From positions 1 through 64,000 of the forward strand of contig NZ_FUYN01000005.1 of the NCBI RefSeq assembly GCF_900168025.1: DNA of 64,000 nucleotides, in the 5' to 3' direction. Below the pieces are notes generated by a model that saw only the letters and a program-made list of their open reading frames with translations, searched no databases and was not told the DNA's origin. The DNA comes from Acetoanaerobium noterae. Lineage in GTDB: Bacteria > Bacillota > Clostridia > Peptostreptococcales > Filifactoraceae. Positions 17,196 to 26,663 of this stretch are shown here, in pieces (the stretch's first letter is position 1; every line of letters begins with the position of its first letter). The translations under genes and the position numbers were made by a program.

Positions 17196-18050
17196 ATGAG
17201 AAATATTAAGACTGCTATTTCTGTTGTGATTTGTATTGTTATATCAAATTTACTGAATTTGAATAATCCAATTTTTGTAATTATAGGTGCAATTGTAAGT
17301 ATGCAAGGAAGTATAAATGAATCCTACAAAAGTGGAATTAATAGAATTCTAGGAACAGTTTTTGGTGCAATGGTAGGTATGCTATTTTATCAAATTAGCC
17401 CTAATAATACTTTATTAATTGGTCTTGGAACTATACTCATAATTCATATAAATAATAAATTAAAGTGGAATAAATCTATTGTTATTACACTTATTGTTTT
17501 TTGCTCAATTATGTTAAATACTGAAGAAAATGTGTTTATGTATTCAGCTTTTAGAGTAATTGACACAACTATAGGAATTATAGTTGCTTTTAGTGTTAAT
17601 TTATTAGTGTTCAGACCAAAACATAAAGAAAAAATATCAACAATATTAGAACATTTGATTAGCTATCTAGATAAAGAGCTCTATGAGTATTTTGTGCTTA
17701 ATATCCCATTTGAGTTAAAAGAATATAGTGATAAGCTAAATGAAATAAATCAATCCTACGAAATTTACAAGTCTGAATTTTTAAGTGGAGAAAAAAATTA
17801 TAAGGAAGAGGAATTAATTATTAAATCACTTATGTTGCTTGATGAAATTTATCACAATATTAATATTATTCAAAACTTTGACAAACAAATATCAAAAAGT
17901 ACAGCAAATATCATAAAAAAGCACCTTGAAATAGATATTTACAATACAATATCGTCTGAAGATGATTTATTCATGGTTTATAATTATCACATTAAAAACA
18001 TAATCTTCGATTTGGTGAAATTAAAAGAATTACAAGGATACAACTTATAG
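17196..18050 (+). CDS. FUSC / aromatic-acid-exporter family membrane protein
   Basis: A 284-aa protein. The first 145 residues form about six short hydrophobic helices (AISVVICIVISNLL, FVIIGAIVSMQGS, GTVFGAMVGMLFYQI and so on) ending with NLLVFRPKHKEK. This matches the ArAE_1/DUF939 membrane domain. The C-terminal 140 residues are a soluble helical domain. Such proteins are thought to export small organic or aromatic acids, but no substrate can be assigned. The ATG at 17196 has only a weak ribosome site (GGTGGG). It is a single-gene unit. Confidence 0.8.
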   Translation: MRNIKTAISVVICIVISNLLNLNNPIFVIIGAIVSMQGSINESYKSGINRILGTVFGAMVGMLFYQISPNNTLLIGLGTILIIHINNKLKWNKSIVITLIVFCSIMLNTEENVFMYSAFRVIDTTIGIIVAFSVNLLVFRPKHKEKISTILEHLISYLDKELYEYFVLNIPFELKEYSDKLNEINQSYEIYKSEFLSGEKNYKEEELIIKSLMLLDEIYHNINIIQNFDKQISKSTANIIKKHLEIDIYNTISSEDDLFMVYNYHIKNIIFDLVKLKELQGYNL

Positions 18051-18062
18051 AAAAAAGTGAAG

Positions 18063-18091
18063 TTGCAATTTAATTTGATTTATAGTATAAT
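18063..18091 (+). promoter_or_regulatory. Promoter for the NlpC/P60 gene
   Basis: TTGCAA (18063-18068), a 17-base spacer and TATAAT (18086-18091). It leaves an approximately 155-base untranslated leader before ATG 18254, in which I recognise no riboswitch. Confidence 0.65.
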
Positions 18092-18253
18092 TTAAAAATG
18101 TTAACCTTCACAATGATTATTTAGGTATTAATAATTAGTTTAAACACGACAAAACAACTAAAACAGATAAAACTTACAATACAGTAATTTCAACAATAAT
18201 ATCACAATTTAAAACGCTTGAGGGTAAATCAAATTTAAATTAGGAGGTATCCG

Positions 18254-19132
18254 ATGAAAAAAGGATGGTTACTATCGTGCTTGTTTACTACAAGTATAAT
18301 ACTTACATTTCCGGCAATAGCGGATGCAAATCAATACGAAAAGGCAGTAGTGGAATCACCTATAATAGATATTAGACTTGATTCAAACTCAAATTCAACT
18401 GTAATATCTAAAATTTCTAAAGGGCAAGAAATTTTAATTGTAGGTGAAGAGAATGGATGGACTAAGATTAAACTTGGAACAGGCATAGAAGGATTTATTG
18501 AGTCCTCAGATAGTCAAATTAAAAAGATTGAAGACGGCTTTATCACTAATAAGGGTGTAAACCTAAGAAGAAATGCTACCACAGAAAGTGAAGCAATTCA
18601 TATCTTAAATACTGGAGATAAAGTTGAAATAATTGAAAAAAGTGGTCAGTGGACGAAGGTAAGATTAAATTCACTGATAGGTTATGTACATAGCGATTAT
18701 ATTTCATCTGACTTAAATAAATCTGCTACTGTGTCAAGAGGAGCTTCAAGAGATATCGATTCATTAATTGAAGTTGCAAAATCTAAATTAGGAACTCCAT
18801 ATAACTATGGAAGTTCAGGACCAAATAGCTTTGATTGTTCGGGCTTTGTTTCTTATTCATACAAGACATCTTTAGGAATTGACCTACCTAGAACATCTAC
18901 TTCTCAGAGTAAGCAAGGAACTCAAGTATCTAAAGATGAGCTACAAACTGGAGATATTGTGTATTTTGATACAGGCGGTGGTCTAGACAGAGTTAATCAC
19001 GTAGGTATTTATTTGTCAGACGGAGAATTCATTCATGCATCATCAGGGAGGAATATGAAAGTGATGATTTCATCTCTAGATGAAAAGCATTATCGAAACT
19101 CTTATATGGGTGCTACAAGGATTATTGAATAA
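18254..19132 (+). CDS. Secreted NlpC/P60 endopeptidase with two SH3b domains
   Basis: A 292-aa cell-wall hydrolase that should cut peptide bonds in peptidoglycan stems. It has a signal peptide (LSCLFTTSIILTFPAIADA), two bacterial SH3 domains (about residues 30-85 and 90-155; the second starts GVNLRRNATTESEAI), then an NlpC/P60 domain. Catalytic Cys195 lies in FDCSGFVSYS and His249 in VNHVGIYLS. AGGAGG precedes the start. Single-gene unit with its own promoter and terminator. Confidence 0.95.
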   Translation: MKKGWLLSCLFTTSIILTFPAIADANQYEKAVVESPIIDIRLDSNSNSTVISKISKGQEILIVGEENGWTKIKLGTGIEGFIESSDSQIKKIEDGFITNKGVNLRRNATTESEAIHILNTGDKVEIIEKSGQWTKVRLNSLIGYVHSDYISSDLNKSATVSRGASRDIDSLIEVAKSKLGTPYNYGSSGPNSFDCSGFVSYSYKTSLGIDLPRTSTSQSKQGTQVSKDELQTGDIVYFDTGGGLDRVNHVGIYLSDGEFIHASSGRNMKVMISSLDEKHYRNSYMGATRIIE

Positions 19133-19160
19133 CCGCTTAATTAAGCGGTTATTTTTTTTA
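19131..19160 (+). terminator. Rho-independent terminator
   Basis: AACCGCTTAA (19131-19140) and TTAAGCGGTT (19141-19150) form a perfect palindrome followed by ATTTTTTTT. It begins inside the stop codon of the preceding gene. Confidence 0.9.
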
Positions 19161-19317
19161 AAAAAAATATTGTTAATAAAATATTTAAAATTAAATTTTT
19201 AAAAAAATGTAGTATACTTTATAAGGACAAGTGTAAATGAATAAAGTATACATTTTATTGCTCATTTATTCATTTATTTTAAATAAATATACGAAAAAGA
19301 TTAAGGAGGGAACATTT

Positions 19318-20646
19318 ATGAAGCTATTAAGCTTTAAAGGAGGAATTCATCCTCCACATAATAAGGAACTGACAGAACATCTTCCGGTTGAAAAGGCTAT
19401 TAATCCTAAAATAGTGTACATACCATTGGCCCAGCATATCGGAGCTCCATGTAGCCCAATTGTAAATGTTGGAGATATTGTGAAGGTTGGTCAAGCTATT
19501 GGAGAACCACAGGGTTTTGTTTCTTCTCCAGTTCATTCTTCAGTGTCTGGTAAAGTTATAGCTATAAAGCCTATGACTACGCCAGGTGGACAAATGACAA
19601 CTTGTATTGTTATTGAAAACGATTTTAATGATGAAATCCATGAAAGTATTATGCCGTACGGTGAGGTTAAAGACCTTTCGTCTGAAAAACTTTTAGAGAT
19701 AGTTAAAAATGCTGGTATAGTAGGTATGGGTGGAGCAACTTTCCCAACTCATGTAAAACTTAGCCCGCCTAAAGAAAAAAATATTGATGTTGTAATATTA
19801 AATGGAGCAGAATGCGAACCTTATTTAACAGCGGATCATAGATTGATGCTAGAAACACCCGAGGATGTTGTAAATGGATTATTAGGAATAATGAAGATTT
19901 TAGGTGTAGAAAAAGGATACATTGGAATAGAAGACAATAAACCAGATTGTATTGCCAGTGTATCAAAGGTTGCTCAAGGGATTAATAGCATTGAGGTAGT
20001 TGGACTTAGGACTAAATATCCTCAAGGAGCGGAAAAACAACTTATCTATGCATGCACTAATAGAGAGGTTCCAAGCGGGGGTCTTCCTATGGATGCCGGA
20101 GTCGTGGTTAATAACGTTGCTACTGCTGCTCAGCTTGCAAAGACTATAAGAACAGGTATGCCACTTATCGATAGAATATGTACAGTTACGGGCGGGGCAA
20201 TTTCAAATCCTAAAAATATTCAAATAAAAATTGGAACTTTATACAGTGAAATAATTGACCAAGCTGGTGGCTTTAAAACTCAACCAAGTAAAGTAATCAG
20301 TGGGGGTCCGATGATGGGCATAGCACAATTTACTTTAGAAGTACCGGCAACTAAAGGTTCATCTGGAATATTATGTTTTACATATGAGGAAGCAAAGGCT
20401 AAAGAAGTTCAAAACTGTATGAGATGTGCAAAGTGCGTAAATATTTGCCCAGCTAATTTACAGCCATTATTCATAAGTGCGTATTCTTTAAAGAATGATT
20501 ATAAAAAAGCAATGGAATTTAGAGCGCTTGATTGCATTGAATGCGGATCATGTTCATTTGTTTGTCCTTCAGCAAGGCCATTACTACAATCAATTCGTGT
20601 TGCTAAACGTGAAATTTTAGCTCAGAAAAGAAAAGAATCTAAATAA
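19318..20646 (+). CDS. rnfC: Rnf electron transport complex subunit C
   Basis: A 442-aa peripheral subunit that binds NADH/NAD and passes electrons within the Rnf complex (ferredoxin:NAD oxidoreductase coupled to Na+ or H+ transport). Features are GGIHPPHNKELT at the N-terminus, the flavin/NAD segment GIVGMGGATFPTHVKLSPP, NGAECEPYLTADHR, and two [4Fe-4S] motifs near the C-terminus (CMRCAKCVNICP and CIECGSCSFVCP). ATG 19318 follows AAGGAGGG; an upstream in-frame ATG is rejected. First gene of rnfCDGEAB, with TATACT at 19213-19218 a possible -10 box. Confidence 0.97.
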   Translation: MKLLSFKGGIHPPHNKELTEHLPVEKAINPKIVYIPLAQHIGAPCSPIVNVGDIVKVGQAIGEPQGFVSSPVHSSVSGKVIAIKPMTTPGGQMTTCIVIENDFNDEIHESIMPYGEVKDLSSEKLLEIVKNAGIVGMGGATFPTHVKLSPPKEKNIDVVILNGAECEPYLTADHRLMLETPEDVVNGLLGIMKILGVEKGYIGIEDNKPDCIASVSKVAQGINSIEVVGLRTKYPQGAEKQLIYACTNREVPSGGLPMDAGVVVNNVATAAQLAKTIRTGMPLIDRICTVTGGAISNPKNIQIKIGTLYSEIIDQAGGFKTQPSKVISGGPMMGIAQFTLEVPATKGSSGILCFTYEEAKAKEVQNCMRCAKCVNICPANLQPLFISAYSLKNDYKKAMEFRALDCIECGSCSFVCPSARPLLQSIRVAKREILAQKRKESK

Positions 20647-20664
20647 ATTAGGAGGGTGATATAA

Positions 20665-21609
20665 ATGGAAATGCCAAAACTAACCTTGTCATCATCTCCT
20701 CATATACAGACTAATGAAAATGTTACTACTGTTATGAGAGATGTTATTATTGCACTTTTGCCAGCTACGATTGCAGCGATATATTATTTTAGATTTGGAG
20801 CAATTGTTAATATACTAGTTGCTGTTTTAGGAGCTGTAGCTGCAGAGTATTTAATTCAAAAATTAATGAAAAAGCCAATTACAATCAAAGATTATAGTGC
20901 GGCTGTGACTGGACTTTTATTAGCATTCAATGTTCCGTCAACTTTACCTTGGTGGATGACTCTAATAGGATCAGTTTTTGCTATTGCTGTTGTAAAACAG
21001 TTGTTTGGAGGACTAGGACATAACTTTATGAATCCAGCGCTTGCAGCTAGAGCAGTGCTATTAGCTTCTTGGCCAGTAGAAATGACATCTTGGGTTACTA
21101 CAGGAGCTGACGCAGTTGCTACAGCTACACCTTTAGCAGTAATTAAGGGAGCTGAAGCAGGAGCAACCTCAGCATCTATGTTTGATTTATTAATTGGAAA
21201 TGTTGGAGGATGTATTGGTGAAACCTCTGCAATACTACTTATAATCGGCGGAATATATCTGATTTATAGAGGCGTAATAACATATGTAATACCAACATAC
21301 TACATAGGAACTGTTGCTGTTTTAACGTTTATTTTCTCTGGGTTTGATATTTCGATGCTAAGCTACAACATTTTAGCTGGAGGATTGATTTTAGGAGCAT
21401 TTTTTATGGCGACTGATTATACAACATCTCCTGTATCAAAAAAAGGTCAAATTATTTATGCTATTGGATGCGGTCTACTAACTGCAGTTATAAGATACTA
21501 CGGAGGATATCCTGAGGGAGTTTCTTACTCTATATTATTAATGAACGTAGCAACTCCGCTTATAGATAAATATATTTCACCAAGAGTATTTGGGGAGGTG
21601 GCAAAATAA
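20665..21609 (+). CDS. rnfD: Rnf complex subunit D
   Basis: A 314-aa integral membrane subunit with about nine hydrophobic helices. The covalent FMN-attachment site is seen in ATDYTTSPVSKKG, where a Thr carries FMN through a phosphodiester bond. Also typical are HNFMNPALAARAVLLASWP and the C-terminal GGYPEGVSYSILLMN. AGGAGGG precedes the start. The stop overlaps the start of rnfG by one base. Confidence 0.97.
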   Translation: MEMPKLTLSSSPHIQTNENVTTVMRDVIIALLPATIAAIYYFRFGAIVNILVAVLGAVAAEYLIQKLMKKPITIKDYSAAVTGLLLAFNVPSTLPWWMTLIGSVFAIAVVKQLFGGLGHNFMNPALAARAVLLASWPVEMTSWVTTGADAVATATPLAVIKGAEAGATSASMFDLLIGNVGGCIGETSAILLIIGGIYLIYRGVITYVIPTYYIGTVAVLTFIFSGFDISMLSYNILAGGLILGAFFMATDYTTSPVSKKGQIIYAIGCGLLTAVIRYYGGYPEGVSYSILLMNVATPLIDKYISPRVFGEVAK

Positions 21610-22166
21610 TGAAAAATGAAATTGTTAAGTTGGGAATTATTTTGTTAATTATTACAGCCATTGCTGCAGCATTACTAGGATTTGTAAACCAAATTACATC
21701 GCCTGTAATTGAAGCTCAGATAATAGAAGCGAATAATATGGCTAGAAAATCTATACTTTCTGACGCTGATAGTTTTGAATTAATCCAAGAAGACTTTGGC
21801 GGAGAGGTATTAGAAGTATACAAGGGCTTAAAAGGCTCCGACATAGTAGGATATACTATAAAAACTGCACCAAAAGGATATGCAGGAGCTATTGAGGTAA
21901 CAACAGGAATTACTGTTGATGGCACTATTTCTGGAGTATCTATTGGTACTATGAATGAAACACCAGGTCTTGGAGCAAAAGCAAAGGACGAAGCATTTAT
22001 AAGCCAATATAATTCAAAAATGACAGATGAAAATTTAGCTGTTATAAAAAATGGTACACCAGCTGAGAATGAAATAGTGGCAATATCTGGAGCTACCATA
22101 ACATCTTCAGCAGTTACAAAAGGTGTAAATACAGCAATTGAACTATTTAAAAATAGCTTACAATAG
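21609..22166 (+). CDS. rnfG: Rnf complex subunit G
   Basis: A 185-aa subunit with a single N-terminal membrane anchor (GIILLIITAIAAALLGF) and an extracytoplasmic FMN-binding domain. The flavinylation motif is SGATITSSAV, where the Thr carries covalent FMN, and MNETPGLGAKA is the typical preceding loop. It overlaps rnfD by one base. Confidence 0.96.
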   Translation: MKNEIVKLGIILLIITAIAAALLGFVNQITSPVIEAQIIEANNMARKSILSDADSFELIQEDFGGEVLEVYKGLKGSDIVGYTIKTAPKGYAGAIEVTTGITVDGTISGVSIGTMNETPGLGAKAKDEAFISQYNSKMTDENLAVIKNGTPAENEIVAISGATITSSAVTKGVNTAIELFKNSLQ

Positions 22167-22177
22167 GAGGTGTCTAT

Positions 22178-22801
22178 ATGAACTTATTTAAAATACTAAA
22201 AAATGGAATAGTTGATGAGAATCCGACGTTTGTTCAGGTTTTGGGAATGTGTCCTACTCTGGCTGTAACTACATCAGCAGTTAATGGTTTAGGAATGGGC
22301 CTTGCAACTACAGCAGTTTTAGCTATGTCGAATTTTGCAATTTCGATTCTTAGAAAAGTAATACCTTCAAAAATAAGAATTCCAGCATATGTTGTTGTAA
22401 TTGCAACGTTTGTAACGATAGTGGGAATGCTTTTAAAAGCATATGTACCAGCCCTGGATAAATCGTTAGGCCTATTTATACCACTAATAGTTGTAAACTG
22501 TATAATACTAGCAAGAGCAGAGAGCTTTGCTTCTAAAAATAACGGGATAGCCTCTACTTTTGACGGTATAGGAATGGGCCTAGGCTTTACTTTATCTCTT
22601 ACGCTTTTAGGCACTGTAAGAGAGATTTTAGGAGCAGGCTCAATATTTGGAAATATGCTATTTGGAGAAGCTTTTAAACCTGCTATTATCATGATTCTTC
22701 CTCCAGGTGCTTTTTTAGCTTTGGGTATGATGCTTGCAGTATTTAAAAAAATGACAACTGGCAAAAAAAATAAAAAATCTGAAATTCAATCTGCTAGTTA
22801 G
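22178..22801 (+). CDS. rnfE: Rnf complex subunit E
   Basis: A 207-aa membrane protein of the RnfA/RnfE/NqrD/NqrE family with six helices. It starts with the conserved segment GIVDENPTFVQVLGMCPTLA, which carries one of the Cys residues that bind a membrane-embedded iron-sulfur centre between RnfA and RnfE. The second conserved Cys is in PLIVVNCIILARAE. AGGAGG precedes the start. Confidence 0.96.
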   Translation: MNLFKILKNGIVDENPTFVQVLGMCPTLAVTTSAVNGLGMGLATTAVLAMSNFAISILRKVIPSKIRIPAYVVVIATFVTIVGMLLKAYVPALDKSLGLFIPLIVVNCIILARAESFASKNNGIASTFDGIGMGLGFTLSLTLLGTVREILGAGSIFGNMLFGEAFKPAIIMILPPGAFLALGMMLAVFKKMTTGKKNKKSEIQSAS

Positions 22802-22813
22802 GAGGTTTAAACT

Positions 22814-23395
22814 ATGATAAAATCGATTTTGATTATAATGCTTAGCTCAATACTTGTTAATAACTTTGTATTATCAAGATTTTTAGGAATATGTCCATTC
22901 TTAGGAGTTTCTAAGAAAGTTGAAACTGCGCTTGGTATGGGAATGGCTGTAACCTTTGTTATGGTCCTAGCTTCAATTTTTACATATTTAATTCAAAAAT
23001 TAATTCTAGTAAACCTTGGGATTGAATATATGCAGACAATAGCATTTATTCTTGTAATTGCGTCACTTGTTCAATTCGTAGAAATGGTAATTCAAAAGAC
23101 TAGTCCTACTTTATACCAAGCTCTTGGTGTATATTTGCCTCTTATAACAACTAACTGTGCAGTTTTGGGGGTAGCGATTTTAAATATTCAAAGTGAGTAC
23201 AATTTGATTGAAACTATATTTAATGGATTTGCCGCAGCAGTAGGATTTACACTTGCAATTGTTTTGTTCGCTGGAATCAGAGAGAGATTAGAAATATCAG
23301 ATATTCCTGAAATTTTTCAAGGATTCCCAATTGCTCTTATTAGCGCAGGTCTTATGTCAATCGCATTCCTAGGCTTCAGTGGCTTAGTAAAATAG
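22814..23395 (+). CDS. rnfA: Rnf complex subunit A
   Basis: A 193-aa six-helix membrane protein paralogous to RnfE. Conserved segments are [20 protein letters not shown] and [17 protein letters not shown], whose cysteines are the counterparts of those in RnfE. It pairs with RnfE as an inverted-topology couple that carries the ion path and the intramembrane iron-sulfur centre. AGGAGG precedes the start. Confidence 0.97.
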   Translation: MIKSILIIMLSSILVNNFVLSRFLGICPFLGVSKKVETALGMGMAVTFVMVLASIFTYLIQKLILVNLGIEYMQTIAFILVIASLVQFVEMVIQKTSPTLYQALGVYLPLITTNCAVLGVAILNIQSEYNLIETIFNGFAAAVGFTLAIVLFAGIRERLEISDIPEIFQGFPIALISAGLMSIAFLGFSGLVK

Positions 23396-23406
23396 GAGGT
23401 CAAACT

Positions 23407-24384
23407 ATGAGTTCTATCTTAAATTCAGTATTAAGTCTTTCAGCTATGGGATTGGTTTTCGGAGCAGGTTTAGCTTATGCATCTCAGAAGTTTGCTGTAG
23501 AAGTTGACCCTAAAGAAGAAGCAATACTAAACGCTCTACCAGGAGCTAACTGTGGTGGATGTGGATTTCCAGGATGTGGTGGATTAGCGACTGCTATTGC
23601 TAAGGGAGAGGCTGCTACTAATGCTTGTCCTGTAGGAGGAGCAGAGGTTGCAGAAAAAATCTCAGAAATTATGGGTGTAAATGCTTCAGCTGGAACTAAA
23701 ATGATTGCAAATGTAATATGTAATGGAACTAATTCAAATGCAAAAAATAAATCTCTTTACAGCGGGATATTAGATTGTAAGGCTGCTTCATTGGTTGCAA
23801 ATGGTCCAAAGTCATGCTCTTATGGATGTCTTGGATTTGGCACATGTGAAAATGTATGCCCGTTTGATGCTATTCACGTTTATGATGATGGAATAGCTCA
23901 TGTGGATGAGGAGAAATGTGTAGGTTGTGGGAAATGTATAGAAGCATGTCCGAAAGCTGTAATTCATTGGATTCCATATGGACAAGAGGTATCTATTGAT
24001 TGTAATAGCAAAGAAAAAGGGAAGGATGTAAAGGAAAAATGTAGCGTTGGTTGTATTGGATGTCAAATTTGTGTTAAGAGTTGTCCTTTCCAAGCAATAA
24101 CTTTTGAAAATAACTTAGCAAAAATAGATTATTCAAAATGTACTCAGTGCATGGTTTGTGTTGAAAAATGTCCGACAAAAGCAATTAGTGGAGATTTATC
24201 AAAAAGAAAAACTGCTAGAGTAATCGATGATTTGTGCATAGGATGTACAATCTGTGCCAAAAATTGTCCGACAAATGCAATCGAGGGTGAACTAAAGGCG
24301 ATACATAAAGTTGATCCAGATAAGTGTATAGGCTGTAAAGTTTGCTATCAAAAATGTCCTAAAAAAGCTATAGAAATGATATAA
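23407..24384 (+). CDS. rnfB: Rnf complex subunit B, polyferredoxin
   Basis: A 325-aa entry subunit that takes electrons from ferredoxin. It has an N-terminal membrane anchor, then a [4Fe-4S] domain (ANCGGCGFPGCGG plus a later Cys). I count six further CxxCxxCxxxCP-type motifs: CLGFGTCENVCP, CVGCGKCIEACP, CIGCQICVKSCP, CTQCMVCVEKCP, CIGCTICAKNCP and CIGCKVCYQKCP. Proteobacterial RnfB usually has two of these, so this is the extended clostridial form. Last gene of the operon, before a terminator. Confidence 0.97.
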   Translation: MSSILNSVLSLSAMGLVFGAGLAYASQKFAVEVDPKEEAILNALPGANCGGCGFPGCGGLATAIAKGEAATNACPVGGAEVAEKISEIMGVNASAGTKMIANVICNGTNSNAKNKSLYSGILDCKAASLVANGPKSCSYGCLGFGTCENVCPFDAIHVYDDGIAHVDEEKCVGCGKCIEACPKAVIHWIPYGQEVSIDCNSKEKGKDVKEKCSVGCIGCQICVKSCPFQAITFENNLAKIDYSKCTQCMVCVEKCPTKAISGDLSKRKTARVIDDLCIGCTICAKNCPTNAIEGELKAIHKVDPDKCIGCKVCYQKCPKKAIEMI

Positions 24385-24396
24385 GATTTAAATTTA

Positions 24397-24432
24397 AACA
24401 ATAAGACCTTTGGTTTTATTGTTTTTTTTTTA
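24397..24432 (+). terminator. Terminator of the rnf operon
   Basis: AACAATAA (24397-24404) pairs with TTATTGTT (24416-24423), and a run of Ts follows to about 24432. It is AT-rich but has an unusually long T-tract. Confidence 0.75.
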
Positions 24433-24494
24433 ATTGAATGATACACTAAAAAGAGTGCAATACTATGAAGTAAACAAATTAGGAGGATGAAATT

Positions 24495-25070
24495 TTGGAC
24501 ATAATACTTGCTTCTGCATCTCCAAGAAGAAAAGATATTTTAGACATATTTAACAAAGATTATATTATTAAAATTCCGTATGCAGATGAGACAATAAATA
24601 GTGAATTTTCTCCAGCAATAAATGCTATGCACATTGCTTATCTAAAGACTAAAAATATATTACAAAATAATCCAAAAGCGACTATAATTTCTGCAGATAC
24701 AGTAGTAGCTATAGGTGATAAGATTTTTGGAAAGCCAAGAAGTGCAGAAGATGCTTTTGATATGCTTATTCAATTAAGTGGAAAGAAGCATTCTGTTATA
24801 ACTGGATTTTGTATAGCCAATTCTGAAAAGAATATTATCTACACTGACTATGTAAAGACTGATGTTACTTTTAGAAACATATCAAAAAAATCTGTTGAAA
24901 CCTACTTAAGTTCCAATGAGTATGAAGATAAAGCAGGTGCATATGCCATTCAAGGAAAAGCCAGTGTTTTTATAGATAAAATAGAAGGAGATTATTTTAA
25001 TATTGTTGGGTTACCTATTTCAGAGATAAATAAAGTACTTACTGAGTTGTTTTCTTTAAGCTTGATTTAG
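24495..25070 (+). CDS. maf: Maf nucleoside triphosphate pyrophosphatase
   Basis: A 191-aa Maf/Ham1-fold enzyme that hydrolyses non-canonical or modified pyrimidine nucleotides (dTTP/UTP type) and is linked to septum formation. Motifs are LASASPRRKDIL near the N-terminus, ISADTVVAIGDKIFGKP, and YAIQGKASVFIDKIEGDYFN. The start is a TTG at 24495, eight bases after AGGAGG (24481-24486). It heads the maf-radC-mre cluster. Confidence 0.95.
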   Translation: MDIILASASPRRKDILDIFNKDYIIKIPYADETINSEFSPAINAMHIAYLKTKNILQNNPKATIISADTVVAIGDKIFGKPRSAEDAFDMLIQLSGKKHSVITGFCIANSEKNIIYTDYVKTDVTFRNISKKSVETYLSSNEYEDKAGAYAIQGKASVFIDKIEGDYFNIVGLPISEINKVLTELFSLSLI

Positions 25071-25086
25071 AGATTAGGAGGCTAAT

Positions 25087-25773
25087 ATGATAGGTGGGAA
25101 TCTCATAAAGGATATTATAAAAGATGAAAGACCCAGAGAAACTTTACTTAAAAAGGGAGAAACCTATTTATCTGATTCTGAACTATTAGCTATTTTGATT
25201 AACAATGGCACGAGAGACAAATCTGCGATTACTCTTGCTCGTGAAATCATAGAAACAAGTGATGGAATAAGAAATTTGTCAAATATCACAGTCGAAGAAT
25301 TATCAAAAATAAAAGGCATTGGTCTAGCCAAGGCTTGTAGAATAATATCAGCACTAGAACTAGGCAGAAGAGTGTCTGTAGCTTCTGAGATGCAAAAATT
25401 CAAAATTTCTTCACCACAAGATATAGGTAATGTATATATGGAAGAGCTTAGATACAAGAAAAAAGAAATTTTCAGAGTTGTACTCTTAAATACAAAAAAT
25501 GTAATAATTGGATCTAAGGATATTTCAGAGGGTAGTTTAAATGCATCTATTGTTCACCCGAGAGAAGTTTTTTTAGAAGCAATCAAAAAAAGTGCAAATA
25601 AAATGATTCTGATGCATAATCATCCATCAGGAGATCCGACACCAAGTAGTGAGGACATAAATATTACAAAACGTCTTATTAGCGCAGGTCAAATTGTAGG
25701 GATAGAAATTCTTGACCATGTAATAATTGGAGATGGAAGTTTTTACAGTTTTAAAGAGAATGGACAAATATAG
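25087..25773 (+). CDS. radC: RadC/JAB-domain protein
   Basis: A 228-aa protein with a helix-hairpin-helix N-terminus (ELSKIKGIGLAKACRI) and a C-terminal MPN/JAB metalloprotease-like domain with the zinc motif MLMHNHPSGDPTPSSED. The family's function is unsettled despite the historical DNA-repair name. TAGGAGG precedes the ATG. Its usual neighbours maf and mreBCD are present except that mreB is absent. Confidence 0.94.
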   Translation: MIGGNLIKDIIKDERPRETLLKKGETYLSDSELLAILINNGTRDKSAITLAREIIETSDGIRNLSNITVEELSKIKGIGLAKACRIISALELGRRVSVASEMQKFKISSPQDIGNVYMEELRYKKKEIFRVVLLNTKNVIIGSKDISEGSLNASIVHPREVFLEAIKKSANKMILMHNHPSGDPTPSSEDINITKRLISAGQIVGIEILDHVIIGDGSFYSFKENGQI

Positions 25774-25789
25774 TTTAGGAGATTATTTT

Positions 25790-26650
25790 ATGCCTAATAA
25801 AAAGAAATATAGTAAAAAATTATATATATATCTTGCGTTAATCTTTACACTAGTAACAAGTCTTAGCCTATCTGTTAAGAAAGGCAACGATAATTTACTA
25901 AGTAGAATTGGGTTAGAATTGCTAGCACCCCCGAATAAAATGATTTCGAGTATAAAAAACTCTTCTGTAAATTTTATGGGAAGTGTAATACCAAAAAACG
26001 ATAAAGATAAGAAAATAGAAGAGTTAGAAGCAGAAGTAGAAAAATTAAGAACACAACTAATAAAAAATACAGTAACGGAAAGTGAGCTTAAGCAGTTAAG
26101 TGATTTAAAACAAAGTTTAAAGTTTATTGAAGAGGATTATGAAAAAAATTATGTTACAGCATCTATAGTGGGCAAAAATGATGGGAATTATTATACATCA
26201 TTTACTATATCTGCTGGTAAAAACCAAAATGTTCAAAAGGATGGTATTGTTTTAACAGGAAAAGGTCTTGTTGGAAGAATTTATGAAGTTTCTGATAATT
26301 ATTCAAAGGCCATATCTATTTTAGATAGTAAATCTTCTGTGAGTTTTCAGGTTTTAAGAGAAGAAAGATATACTGGAATAGCTAGTCAAAACGTAACTAT
26401 GGATTATGAATATAAAGATTTTGAAGGGTATATTAAAGGTTATCTATTTGATATAAACTATAAAGTTTTGCCAGGCGATATTATTATAACTTCTGGATTA
26501 GGCCTATATCCAAAAGGAATTCCGATTGGAAGCATTGATAAAATAATAGAAGATAAAAATAATCTTTTGAAATATGTTAAAATAAAACCGTATGTTAACT
26601 TGAAAAAAATTGATAAAGTTATGATCTTAAATCCTAGAGATTTTAATTAA
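25790..26650 (+). CDS. mreC: Rod-shape-determining protein MreC
   Basis: A 286-aa bitopic protein of the elongasome. It has a cytoplasmic N-terminus, one transmembrane helix (LYIYLALIFTLVTSLSLSV), a coiled coil (IEELEAEVEKLRTQLIK) and two extracytoplasmic beta-barrel segments (including VLTGKGLVGRIYEV and GDIIITSGLGLYPKGIPIG). The ATG at 25790 after TAGGAG is chosen; the longer in-frame start lies inside radC with no ribosome site. It scaffolds PBP2 and RodA, both encoded downstream. Confidence 0.95.
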   Translation: MPNKKKYSKKLYIYLALIFTLVTSLSLSVKKGNDNLLSRIGLELLAPPNKMISSIKNSSVNFMGSVIPKNDKDKKIEELEAEVEKLRTQLIKNTVTESELKQLSDLKQSLKFIEEDYEKNYVTASIVGKNDGNYYTSFTISAGKNQNVQKDGIVLTGKGLVGRIYEVSDNYSKAISILDSKSSVSFQVLREERYTGIASQNVTMDYEYKDFEGYIKGYLFDINYKVLPGDIIITSGLGLYPKGIPIGSIDKIIEDKNNLLKYVKIKPYVNLKKIDKVMILNPRDFN

Positions 26651-26663
26651 AAGAGGTATAATT

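Noticed and set aside
22234-22764. Minus-strand reading frame of 176 codons in rnfE
   Set aside because: Antisense to a clear Rnf subunit; no start signal and no recognisable domain.
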